This document shows, one piece after another, positions 21,734 through 31,260 of a stretch of DNA of 64,000 nt. The number at the start of each line of letters is the position of its first letter. The first letter of the stretch is position 1. A program made the position numbers and the translations under genes. Source of the stretch: Anthoceros angustus (Eukaryota; Streptophyta; Anthocerotopsida; Anthocerotales; Anthocerotaceae). Below the pieces are notes generated by a model. It worked only from the letters and a program-made list of their open reading frames with translations, was not told the DNA's origin and ran no database searches. The stretch covers positions 248,001 to 312,000 of the forward strand of contig MU008195.1 in NCBI GenBank assembly GCA_010909165.1, read 5' to 3'.

Positions 21734-23530
21734 TCAAACAGACCCACAGGAGCAGACGCCATCCACAAAATGATGCACACGATGTGCATCCCTTACTATG
21801 ATCTCCCGCCTCTCATATCTAGACATGGCCTTGGTACCGTTGTGGCAGTCACTGCACATCCGAAGGTTCTTGGTAACCCGCAGCGTTGTGCCATCGGGAG
21901 TGTTCAGTAAACCATAGGCAAGAGCGAGTTTTTCAGCATGTCCGCACAATGCACTTTCCCTTTCACTCGAATCTGGCTCCATGAGGCATTCCTCCATCTG
22001 CACATTGATGCTCGTCAGCTTGCACGAAGTATCATCCCTCTCTTCGCCCACAACGAAGGAGTGCACTTTGCTGTTCACTTCAATCCAGGCCCTTGCAGGC
22101 TTCTTACAAGCTCCTGCACACTTTCTCAGCATTTCTATTCTGTTCGCATCCCCCCACAAGCCCGCATTCGCATACATACTTCCCAGCAGCAGATATGCAC
22201 TAGCATTTTGAGGCTCTTGTTCAATCAAGCGCTCAAAACAGCGCCTACCGCGCTCTATGTCACCAAAGCTGTTGCACGAGCTGAGCAAGGATGTCCACCC
22301 CACACTATCGCTCTCAATTGGCATGGTTAGCAGAAAGCTCTCTGCCTCTTGCAGGCAGCCTGAGCGCCCAAGAAGATCTACCATGCAAGTGTAGTGTTGT
22401 GCAGAGGGTGGGATACAATACTCTTCCACCATAGTTTTGAAAATTTGTTTGCCCTCATTCACCAAACCCTCTTGACTGCAAGCCATAAGAAGGCAAGTGA
22501 ATGTGGCATCGTTAGGCGCCACCCCATGTAACTGCATCTCTTGGAAGCAGTCTAACGCTAGTTTGCCACGATTATGTTGGGCATAGCCATGAAGAAGGGC
22601 AGTCCATGCCACAACATCTCTGGTGGGCAAGCTGTCAAACACTTTGCGAGCATCATCTAAACTCCCACATTTTGCATACATGTTCACCAGGCTACTCCCA
22701 ACAAGCACATCACCTTCAAGCCCAATTTTTTCGATGTTCGCATGAAGCTGCTTTCCCTGGCACAATGCTCCGACACTGGCACATGCATTCAGCAGGCACA
22801 AGATAGTAACGTGATTCCCTACGTTGATGCCTTGATCCTGCATACCTGAATACAAATCAAGAGCCTCTTCACCAAGCCCTTGCCGAGCATACCCTGCAAG
22901 CATAGCATTCCAAGTCACCACATCCCGGATTGCCAGGCTGTCAAAGACTCTGCGAGCCTCATTTAAGCTTCCACATTTTGCATACATGTCCACCAAGCAG
23001 TTGCCAACAAACAAATTGAGCTCGGTAGCAAGCCCCAAAGCATCAGCATGGACCTTCTTGCCACCTGCCAAATCCAATGCCGTGGCACACGCTTTAAGGA
23101 CAGCAACAAATACATGGTTGTCTGGCTTCACACTAGACTGTCGCATCTGTTCGTACAGCTTAATAGCCTGAGAAGGGAATCCATGATCAACATGTGACAA
23201 GATGATGGACGCCCACATGAATTTGTCTGGTGCAGCCAGTTTGCTAAAAACATGTGTTGCTTCCTCCAGCTTCCCATGAGAAGCATACATGCAGATGATG
23301 TGGTTAGCTAAGAATTTATTACATTCATACCCACTTGCAAGAGTAAGAGAATGAACACGCTTGCCAAAACCCACAATCTTGCACTCAGTGCACCTTTTGA
23401 GGACATAATACAAGAGTGATGCAGGGACATACACTCCTAGCTGCACCAGGAGGTCCAACTCTTGCATGACCTCACCCAGCTGTCCCTCGTCACTTGCAAA
23501 CTCGTAGGGCCCTTGTTGAACTCCCCACTC
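21734..23530 (-). CDS. PLS-class PPR protein with E/DYW deaminase-like domain (organelle RNA editing type)
   Basis: The uninterrupted frame from the ATG at 23467 encodes 577 residues and is open a further 21 codons upstream to a splice-acceptor-like 'ttctag' at 23531. Repeats of the 'NLFVGNCLVDMYAKCGSLNE' and 'RDVVTWNAMLAGYARQGLGE' types mark alternating P, L and S motifs over about residues 10-380. An E-type region (WTSLLSSCNSFGDIERG) follows, then a PG-box-like EVNSKVHSFVVG and a DYW-type domain with HAEK (HxE), CSDC (CxxC) and a final HHF...CSC zinc motif. The last residues are CSCGSV, not the usual CSCxDYW. The family binds organelle transcripts through its repeats and the domain deaminates C to U; the target is unknown. 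No clear transit peptide is present in the 577-residue form, so the real N-terminus may lie upstream (see the CRL-derived exons). Confidence 0.9.
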   Translation of the reverse strand, partial: EWGVQQGPYEFASDEGQLGEVMQELDLLVQLGVYVPASLLYYVLKRCTECKIVGFGKRVHSLTLASGYECNKFLANHIICMYASHGKLEEATHVFSKLAAPDKFMWASIILSHVDHGFPSQAIKLYEQMRQSSVKPDNHVFVAVLKACATALDLAGGKKVHADALGLATELNLFVGNCLVDMYAKCGSLNEARRVFDSLAIRDVVTWNAMLAGYARQGLGEEALDLYSGMQDQGINVGNHVTILCLLNACASVGALCQGKQLHANIEKIGLEGDVLVGSSLVNMYAKCGSLDDARKVFDSLPTRDVVAWTALLHGYAQHNRGKLALDCFQEMQLHGVAPNDATFTCLLMACSQEGLVNEGKQIFKTMVEEYCIPPSAQHYTCMVDLLGRSGCLQEAESFLLTMPIESDSVGWTSLLSSCNSFGDIERGRRCFERLIEQEPQNASAYLLLGSMYANAGLWGDANRIEMLRKCAGACKKPARAWIEVNSKVHSFVVGEERDDTSCKLTSINVQMEECLMEPDSSERESALCGHAEKLALAYGLLNTPDGTTLRVTKNLRMCSDCHNGTKAMSRYERREIIVRDAHRVHHFVDGVCSCGSV

Positions 23531-24787
23531 CTAGAAATCACAAGAAGCCAGGCCAGACGTCAAACACTTGTGACAGACAATTACAAATGAACAAGGACTC
23601 ACACGGACACTTCAGATGAAGTTTCCAAATGCGATTGCCTTCTGTACAGAAAGGTAAAACTTAGATCTTGGCAAATGGTTGATACCTGCTGATAGGGCCG
23701 GTCAGGTGATCTCCAAAAGGCCTGGAACGTGGGTGCCACAGGGAGTATGAATCATGGCAAACTGCATACAACCCAGCTCATAAAAAACTCTAACAAAATA
23801 ACGATCACTGAGATGCAGATACAGAGAAGCACATATCGCAGACTCTGCACTGCAGATGTTACAAGATCTCATTGTCACCTGTTCTAAGTACAAAACTCTG
23901 GCTCCATCAGCAAGGACAGGTGCTGGACAAGTGAGTAACCTGCAAGTTAGTGGTTAGGTTGAGAACCAAAGTTCTGAAAATATATTCTGCACTGACAGGT
24001 GTCACTTGCTCCAACTGAAGCACAATAGATTATGTAAACTACCAGCTAGCAAGTACGTGAAAGTCAAAAAAGACAGAAAACGGTGACACATGCTTACCGA
24101 ACATTGAAATAAGTCATTGGAGCCCGAGCAGCCTGACCCGGAGAAAACTGCAAGCCAAAGCGCGACGGCACAGGTAAGCTGGCATAGACCTCATTTAACC
24201 TTCAAAGAACGACCCTCCGACCAGCAGAAAAACATGATGGCTCGACACAATGTTAAAGCTCTCGGCATCTCCAATCACATGCTCACGAGACAGCTAAATT
24301 GGACACAAATTTAGGCGTAGATTTGTCTACGCCTAAATCCAATGACTCCCTAACCCTGTGAGCAGACCACATTTCACTTTAGAGAAAAAGGGATGATTGC
24401 AGGTACCTCCGCAAAATGCTTCCCCATTTTGAACGAGCTTGAGTGTAAACCTAACGTACAATCGGAGCGCAGAACGGATGTCCAGGACGCCCCGAGCTTG
24501 CATTCGATACTACACGATGAAGCACCGGGAGCCCCAGCACCATCCAAGCAGATTGATGACATATTCGGCCATAAAGGCCAGGAAACACGGATGTGCTCCC
24601 ACCGGGAGGTGATTTTGGTGAGCCTACGGATCAGAAACGCGCCACCTAAGAGGCACACAGCCTTGACCACTAAACTGCGTACCATACGCCCGCTGTTGTG
24701 GTGGAGCGGGCCTCCACCTCCGACATCCCCCGACGGACCGCCTTCAAGACTGCCAGTGCCGGACGGCGTAGGCCTGTCACAGACCAT
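23468..24787 (-). pseudogene. Truncated CRL copy (exons 1-4 and 9) fused in frame to the PPR gene
   Basis: This is an inverted partial duplicate of the CRL gene at 35982-38239. The exon 1 homologue begins at ATG 24787 but has lost about 35 bases including its 3' end and splice donor (junction near 24580-24592). The homologues of exon 2 (24147-24098), exon 3 (23939-23879) and exon 4 (23721-23686) keep GT/AG borders and open frames. Exons 5-8 are gone: the intron after exon 4 joins directly to sequence homologous to the end of CRL intron 8. The exon 9 homologue (23530-23468, beginning EWGVQQGPYEF) then runs in frame into the PPR start codon. A CRL protein cannot be made because most of the CpcT-like domain is missing. 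A chimeric CRL-PPR transcript, perhaps starting at the ATG inside exon 2, is possible. Confidence 0.85.
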
Positions 24788-25070
24788 CTTGGCGCATCTG
24801 ATGGCAGCTGCTCGCAACCTGGATCCTACTACCGCAGCTACAATGTCCAGCCCCCTCTTACATTCCTGGCCGCAACCCGGTTCAGGCCACTGCCAATTGC
24901 GTCCGCGTCACGCAGACGCCTCACCCCGCTGCCTACACTGCGACATTAACCGGGACGGCCTACACCGGTTTGCACTTGGTCGACCAGAAGGCCATGTACA
25001 GCAACAAGCAGACAACAGGATGAGAGCATACGCAGGTAAAAGGGGCGCACACAAAAAGGCCATTTCGGAC
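23690..25070. repeat. Left arm of a large inverted duplication (partner 35670-37204)
   Basis: Read on the minus strand, this segment matches 35670-37204 read on the plus strand. It includes the sequence upstream of CRL, exon 1, intron 1, exons 2-4 and their introns. Coding exon 3 differs at 5 of 61 positions. The arms are about 11 kb apart. A 13-bp perfect stem (24309-24321 with 24326-24338) is present here, where the other arm carries only one half. Confidence 0.9.
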
Positions 25071-28000
25071 GTTCCATTGATTTCTGTCCACGCACAGCTT
25101 CTACAATTCGCCCCACCGCCCTACAGACCCTGCAGCCTCCATGCAGTCTGGTCTCTTCTGCGCTGCAAATTCACATAGCCGGCAGAACTAGCTGGAGGAG
25201 GAATAGGGGCAGGCAATGAATTGCGATGGACTAACATCATACATGGATACAACAGGCTCATGTTTGTTATGTCTCCATTGCCCTTTGTTATGTTAGTCTT
25301 CTGCTATGTTGGTTTATTTCATTTTCGTCTTTGGTGTTAGTCTAGCATGCGATTCTTGAACATCAGTCTCTCATACGGCAATAATGCCCGTTTGTAAACC
25401 TGGATAAATACCTAGTACCTAATCCCTGGATGTAATTGAATGACCTTCTGTTATGTGTGCTGTAGTTGGGGTGTCTCCTAGTTTTTAGACACCCCTAGGC
25501 TGGGTGGCCTGGCCTCCATGTTTGCTGCTCCTCAGCCCGCTCAGGCTCTATGTATTTTTTGTATATATTTATATAAAGCCTGGTTTCTTTAAACAAATAA
25601 TCAGTCTCTCATGTCATAATAATGCTCGTTTGTAAACTTAGATAAATAGTAATACTCCCGAGATGTAATTGAATGACCTATTTGTATTGAATGTCCCTGT
25701 CTCAGGATAAATGAATCTCGAATTCGGATGATTATGAGCCAGGATCCACGAAGCCTGGAGCTCTTTATCATCTATTATTTTTAGGGAAAATTAGTTTTTA
25801 GTTTTCGTCATCGAAACCAGGCTCGGGTTCCTATTGCAGTCTGGGCTCATATGCGGAGCTCTTCATCATCTATTATTTTTAGGGAAAATTAGTTTTTAGT
25901 TTTCGTCATTGAAACCAAGCTCGGGTTCCTATTGCGGTCTGGGCTCATGTGCGGAACCGTCCCTTTGCAGAGTCATGTCCTCAGACATATTCAAAACATG
26001 AGGTCACGCCTCTTTGCACAGTCATGTCCTCAAACATATTCAAATGTTCTAAGACATAATTAAAACATAATAGGGACAAAGGCTGAACTCATCCTCTAGG
26101 TATGGTACTTTGTTGGCTATTAGTTTAATTTTTTTGGTAATCTTCTTTATTGACATCCAAACCCAACACCATCTTCTAGTGACAAGATCTAGTTTCAATG
26201 GTATGGGTCGTTTCTCATAAACCATGAGTAACCACATTGGCAATAGCAGGTCATAGGTCATATGCTTCTTCATGTAGCATGGTGTCATCAACCCCCCATG
26301 CTCGCTGCTTCTCCTTATCAGAGGTGCTTCATCCATGACGGATTGTGAAATGGTAAATCAAGCACTTATATCGTTATTCTTGTACATAGATGTTTGCTCT
26401 CTATGTGTTCTCAATCCTTTTTGGTTGAGAAAGAGTTGTTTGCAATTCCTTGCACCTGTCCAAAGTCGGAGAAATCCTTAAACAGTCGCACAAAATCGGT
26501 GATTCCATTGAAACATGTTGTTGGGCATAAGTCAATAGACTTTCCCATCACCATATCCAAAGAAAAGCCTCTTAGAAAAACATGTACGTTTTGCGGTGTA
26601 TTGAACATATGTAGTGTCCAATATTCGACGGTAGCGCACTAGGACGTGGCAAAATTTAATCACGCCTTTGAATTCATTCCTTCAAAACTCCATAAAATGT
26701 CGGGACTATCATCATGGATGCGTTTGAACTTGCGCCCAACACGCCGTTCTTATTAGGTGACCCAATCTACAAACAAAGTTGAACATGATAGAGATAAGAC
26801 GAAGGACATCACTAGGTGTCCAAAGCATGAGAAGTCGGCTTCAACCCGGTTCAGGCCACTGCCAATTGCGTCCGCGTCACGCAGACGCCTCACCCCGCTG
26901 CCTACACTGCGACATTAACCGGGACGGCCTACACCGGTTTGCACTTGGTCGACCAGAAGGCCATGTACAGCAACAAGCAGACAACAGGATGAGAGCATAC
27001 GCAGGTAAAAGGGGCGCACACAAAAAGGCCATTTCGGACGTTCCATTGATTTCTGTCCACGCACAGCTTCTACAATTCGCCCCACCGCCCTACAGACCCT
27101 GCAGCCTCCATGCAGTCTGGTCTCTTCTGCGCTGCAAATTCACATAGCCGGCAGAACTAGCTGGAGGAGGAATAGGGGCAGGCACGAATTGCGATGGACT
27201 AACATCATACATGGATACAACAGGCTTGCGTTTGTTATGTCTCCATTGCCCTTTGTTATGTTAGTCTTCTGCTATGTTGGTTTATTTCATTTTCGTCTTT
27301 GGTGTTAGTCTAGCATGCGATTCTTGAACATCAGTCTCTCATACGGCAATAATGCCCGTTTGTAAACCTGGATAAATACCTAGTACCTAATCCCTGGATG
27401 TAATTGAATGACCTTCTGTTATGTGTGCTGTAGTTGGGGTGTCTCCTAGTTTTTAGACACCCCTAGGCTGGGTGGCCTGGCCTCCATGTTTGCTGCCCTC
27501 AGCCCGCTCAGGCTCTATGTATTTTTGTATATATTTATATAAAGCCTGGTTTCTTTAAACAAATAATCAGTCTCTCATGTCATAATAATGCTCGTTTGTA
27601 AACTTAGATAAATAGTAATACTCCCGAGATGTAATTGAATGACCTATTTGTATTGAATGTCCCTGTCTCAGGATAAATGAATCCTCGACCCGGATGATTA
27701 TGAGCCAGGATCCACGAAGCCTGGAGCTCTTTATCATCTATTATTTTTAGGGAAAATTAGTTTTTAGTTTTCGTCATCGAAACCAGGCTCGGGTTCCTAT
27801 TGCAGTCTGGGCTCATATGCGGAGCTCTTCATCATCTATTATTTTTAGGAAAATTAGTTTTAGTTTTCGTCATTGAAACCAAGCTCGGTTCCTATTGCGA
27901 TGGGCTCATGTGCGAACTGCCCTTTGCATGTCACCCTTTATATTCAAAACATGAGGTCACGCCTTTGCATGTACATGTCCTCAAACATATTCAAATGTTC

Positions 28001-28800
28001 TAAGACATAATTAAAACATAATAGGGACAAAGGTCGAACTCATCCTCTAGGTATGGTACTTTGTTGGCTATTAGTTTAATTTTTTGGTAATCTTCTTTAT
28101 TGACATCCAAACCCAACACCATCTTCTAGTGACAAGATCTAGTTTCAATGGTATGGGTCGCTTTCATAAACCATGAGTAACCACATTGAAGTGTGTCATA
28201 GGTCATATGCTTCTTCATGTAGCATGGTGTCATCAACCCCCCATGCTCGCTGCTTCTCCTTATCAGAGGTGCTTCATCCATGACGGATTGTGAAATGGTA
28301 AATCAAGCACTTATATCGTTATTCTTGTACATAGATGTTTGCTCTCTATGTGTTCTCAATCCTTTTTGGTTGAGAAAGAGTTGTTTGCAATTCCTTGCAC
28401 CTGTCCAAAGTCGGAGAAATCCTTAAACAGAGTCCGCACAAAATCGGCTGATTCCATTGAAACATGTTGTTGGGCATAAGTCAATAGACTTTCCCATCAC
28501 CATATCCAAAGAAAAGCCTGTCTTAGAAAAACATGTACGTTTTTGCAGGTATTGAACATATGTAGTGTCCAATATTCGACGGTAGCGCACTAGGACGTGG
28601 CAAAATTTAATCACGTCTTTGAATTCATTCCTTCAAAACTCCATAAAATGTGCGGGGACTATCACTGTTGGATGCGTTTGAACTTGCGTCCAACACGCCG
28701 TTCTTATTAGGTGACCCAATCTACAAACAAAGTTGAACATGATAGAGATAAGACGAAGGACATCACTAGGTGTCCAAAGCATGAGAAGCTGGCAGCTTCA
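24873..28800. repeat. About 1.96-kb tandem duplication
   Basis: The sequence from 'caacccggttcaggccactg' at 24873 to about 26840 is repeated from about 26841 to 28800. Much of the copy is identical. Differences cluster, for example around 25930-26020 versus 27895-27980, and are mostly short missing patches. Each unit starts inside the CRL upstream region and contains an internal 97-bp tandem pair (25758 and 25855; 27722 and about 27820). It also holds an AT-rich tail ending 'tatttatataaagcctgg' near 25580 that resembles the 3' end of a retroposon. Minus-strand ORFs of 65-95 codons (for example 26336-26049) are unrecognised. Confidence 0.9.
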
Positions 28801-29021
28801 ACCAGGGTTGGGACATAGATCAAAAGCCCACGGAATCTTTTGTTCCGTGTAGGGTTTCCATACAAATTTCTTACAAAAATTTCCACACAGCCTCCATTCC
28901 ACATCTCTCGATTTGGAGAACTGTCTATTAATCCTACATACCTTGCCCATCTATTTTTGCTGGAATTGGGGTGTATATCACCCTCTGTCCTCCCCCCCAC
29001 CTCCCCCCACCTGGAATGACG
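28801..29021. other. Spacer before the second CACTA fragment
   Basis: Short C-rich stretch ('cctcccccccacctcccccc' near 28990). No gene is seen. Confidence 0.5.
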
Positions 29022-29843
29022 TCATGGTGTACAAGTGCTTGGCTGACATGTATGGGAAGGTGTACGACAATACCAATAGGGTTTTCCGGTGTTGACATAG
29101 TCGAAGCCACTAAAATCCATTTCCATGGACACTGGCCTTCTCGTCATGTTACACTCGAACCTATCCACCTCCAATATGAAGAAAGTGACGTCTCCTTCCT
29201 CGCACGCGATATCCAGTATATCCCGAATCTGGCCGAAAAAATCTTGTCCTTGCGGGTGGCCCTCCATGGTAAAATTGCAATAAACCCAACTATCACATGT
29301 GGACCGTTGGTTTTCGTCCCCCTGCTTGGTACAAAAGTGATACGCGTGAGCCTCGTGACCGCAGTATGACGTGACCTGCATAAGCGGGCCATATGATAAG
29401 GCCCTGATGACAGAGGCATGTTCCTTCACATCGAACCCACTGGCGCGAGCCATTAATTTCATCCCACACAGGTGCGACTTCCTTGGGTGTATGGCGGTCA
29501 TATACTCGGAAGCATAGTGCATGGCCTCCATAGCTAAATAACCTGCTACCATGCTCCCTTCCGGGTGGACTCTTTGGTGAACATGGTTTTTAAGGACTTG
29601 CATGTATCTTTTAATTGGATACATCTACCGACATTGTATTGTACCATGTGTCTCAACTTTGTCAACGAGTTGTATTATGATATGTTGCATGATATTCCAG
29701 AATATAGACGGCATATGGCATTTCAGGTCGACGACCGCATCAATAGCTTCTTGTTTTTTCCTTGGTACGTGTGGCGCGACTTTCGCTGATGGCCAGCCGG
29801 GCGCGCACAATCCCGTGTCGTTGTAGTAAGGGGTTCGTTCCAC
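29022..29843 (-). pseudogene. Second CACTA TNP2-type transposase fragment (DUF4218 + DUF4216)
   Basis: The 29843-29625 frame carries the N-terminal part of a DUF4218-like region (VPRKKQEAIDAVVDLKCHMP, then a Val/Ile-rich stretch ending DKVETHGT). After a frameshift, the 29624-29022 frame continues with YPIKRYMQVLKNHV and HPEGSMVAGYLAMEAMHYAS, then DUF4216-like sequence (SWVYCNFTMEGHPQG, then DVTFFILEVDRFECN). It is clearly diverged from the array at 3.9-11 kb, so it represents another element or subfamily. The core and N-terminal domains are absent. Confidence 0.75.
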
Positions 29844-30199
29844 AGGGAATGAACTCGTGCTTATTTTGCCTGAGCTCTACAACCTATCGCCTGAACGGAC
29901 TTCATCATGTTGGGTCCGGCGGCTCCACAACCCTAAGTGTGTGGCCCTCCACAACTCCTCGGACCAGACGCGCAGCCACCGGACCTTCCCACAAACCCCG
30001 CCGGTTTCTCCAAGACCCAGTTTAGCGACGCTGTTCCTCCGTCGGTCTCATTACTCCCGCCAAGCGCTCCTCAACTCGTCCGCCACAACTCCACCTCAAC
30101 ACACACGCCGCAACGCGACCCTCCCCCCTTATCCATTCCCGGCTAGTAGTCACAACACCAACACGCCGATGTATTCACACCAGGGCCGCCTTTGCCCGC

Positions 30200-30570
30200 T
30201 CCGCTTCACGTTACTGGAGAAGCCAGCGGCCTGCAACCCCACGCCTCGGTTCCAGCCTCGGGATGGCTTCCGCAGTCACCCCAAGCGCCTCCTAATCCCC
30301 TCCTGCTTCACGCTTGCGGAGAAGTGGCTTGCACTGCAACCCCACGCCTCGGTTCCGGCCTCGAGGATGGCTTCCGCCCAGAGTCACCCCAAGCGCCTCC
30401 TAATCCTCCGGCCGCCTACTCTGGGAGAAGTGGCCGCACTGAACCTGACCTGCTCCCAGCCTCCGTGGATGGCTTCCGCCCAAGAGTCACCCCAAGCGCC
30501 TCCTAATCCTCCTCCGCTTCACGCTCATGGAGAAGTGGCTGCTGCAACCCCACCTCCATTCTAGCCTCCG
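30200..30570. repeat. About 115-125-bp tandem repeat, roughly four units
   Basis: Each unit contains 'gatggcttccgc', 'gtcaccccaagcgcctccta' and a 'ggagaagtggc' or 'ggagaag' segment. Unit length varies through small indels. The last unit ends near 30565. Confidence 0.8.
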
Positions 30571-30870
30571 AGGTTAGTCTCGCACCCGAGAAATCACCCC
30601 ATGCACCGCCTCGAGTCCAGTCCCAGTGCACCCATCAAGCGTGTTGGCGGAGCTCGTCGCAGCTCTAAACACATCCCTCTACCACCAATTAATCCCGGTG
30701 CGGACGCAGAACTCACTCCGCTCCTCGAGCACGGAAGGCAAGAGCACACGGAGCGCAAAGATGGTACCCAGGATAGCCTCCTCTCTTGGACGCCGGGCCT
30801 CCCTTTATATCCCCAACACCCTAATCTACCCACCTATGTATGTACCTTAACCTGGATCGTGGTAACCGCT

Positions 30871-31160
30871 CGGCCGGACTTACTCCATCGAACGCCGGCG
30901 GACTTACTCCGTCGCCGGACTTACTCCGTCGAACGCCGGCGGACTTACTCAACGCCGCCGGACTTACTCCGTCGACGCCGCTCGCCGGACTTATTCCTCA
31001 ACGCCGGCGGACTTACTCCTCGAACGCCGCTCGGCGGACTTACTCAACGCCGCCGGCGGACTTACTCCGTCGCTCGGCCGGACTTACTCAACGCCGCCGC
31101 TCGGCCGGACTTACTCCCTCGAACGCCGCTCGGCCGGACTTACTCCGTCGAACGCCTCGC
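30871..31160. repeat. Minisatellite built on GGACTTACTC / CGAACGCCG
   Basis: The word ggacttactc (once ggacttattc) occurs about 12 times in 290 bases, spaced about 17-30 bases apart and separated by variable mixtures of 'cgtcgaacgccg', 'ctcggcc' and 'aacgccg'. The unit is composite and reshuffled, not strictly periodic. Confidence 0.9.
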
Positions 31161-31260
31161 TAACGGACCATATCTTCCCCTTCGCCGGATCACCCCATCC
31201 CGACGGACCCGAGAATCTGGCCGACTGCCGCCTAACGGACCCACGGTTTAGGGATTGCAC

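Larger units (their letters stand above)
29844..31260. other. GC-rich low-complexity region with tandem repeats
   Basis: Long frames here (for example 29857-30564 and 30601-31251, plus strand) are made of the repeats themselves, giving Pro/Arg/Leu-rich peptides with no domain. I do not call them genes. Confidence 0.6.

Noticed and set aside
24393-25178. A 261-codon plus-strand ORF with a similar frame at 36304-35783 (minus)
   Set aside because: Both are antisense to CRL exon 1 and its upstream region. The sense strand encodes the recognisable CRL N-terminus, and conservation of the antisense frame follows from the duplication.
30601-31251. 216-codon ORF as a novel repeat protein
   Set aside because: It is a reading of the GGACTTACTC minisatellite; alternative frames are also open and no non-repeat domain exists.
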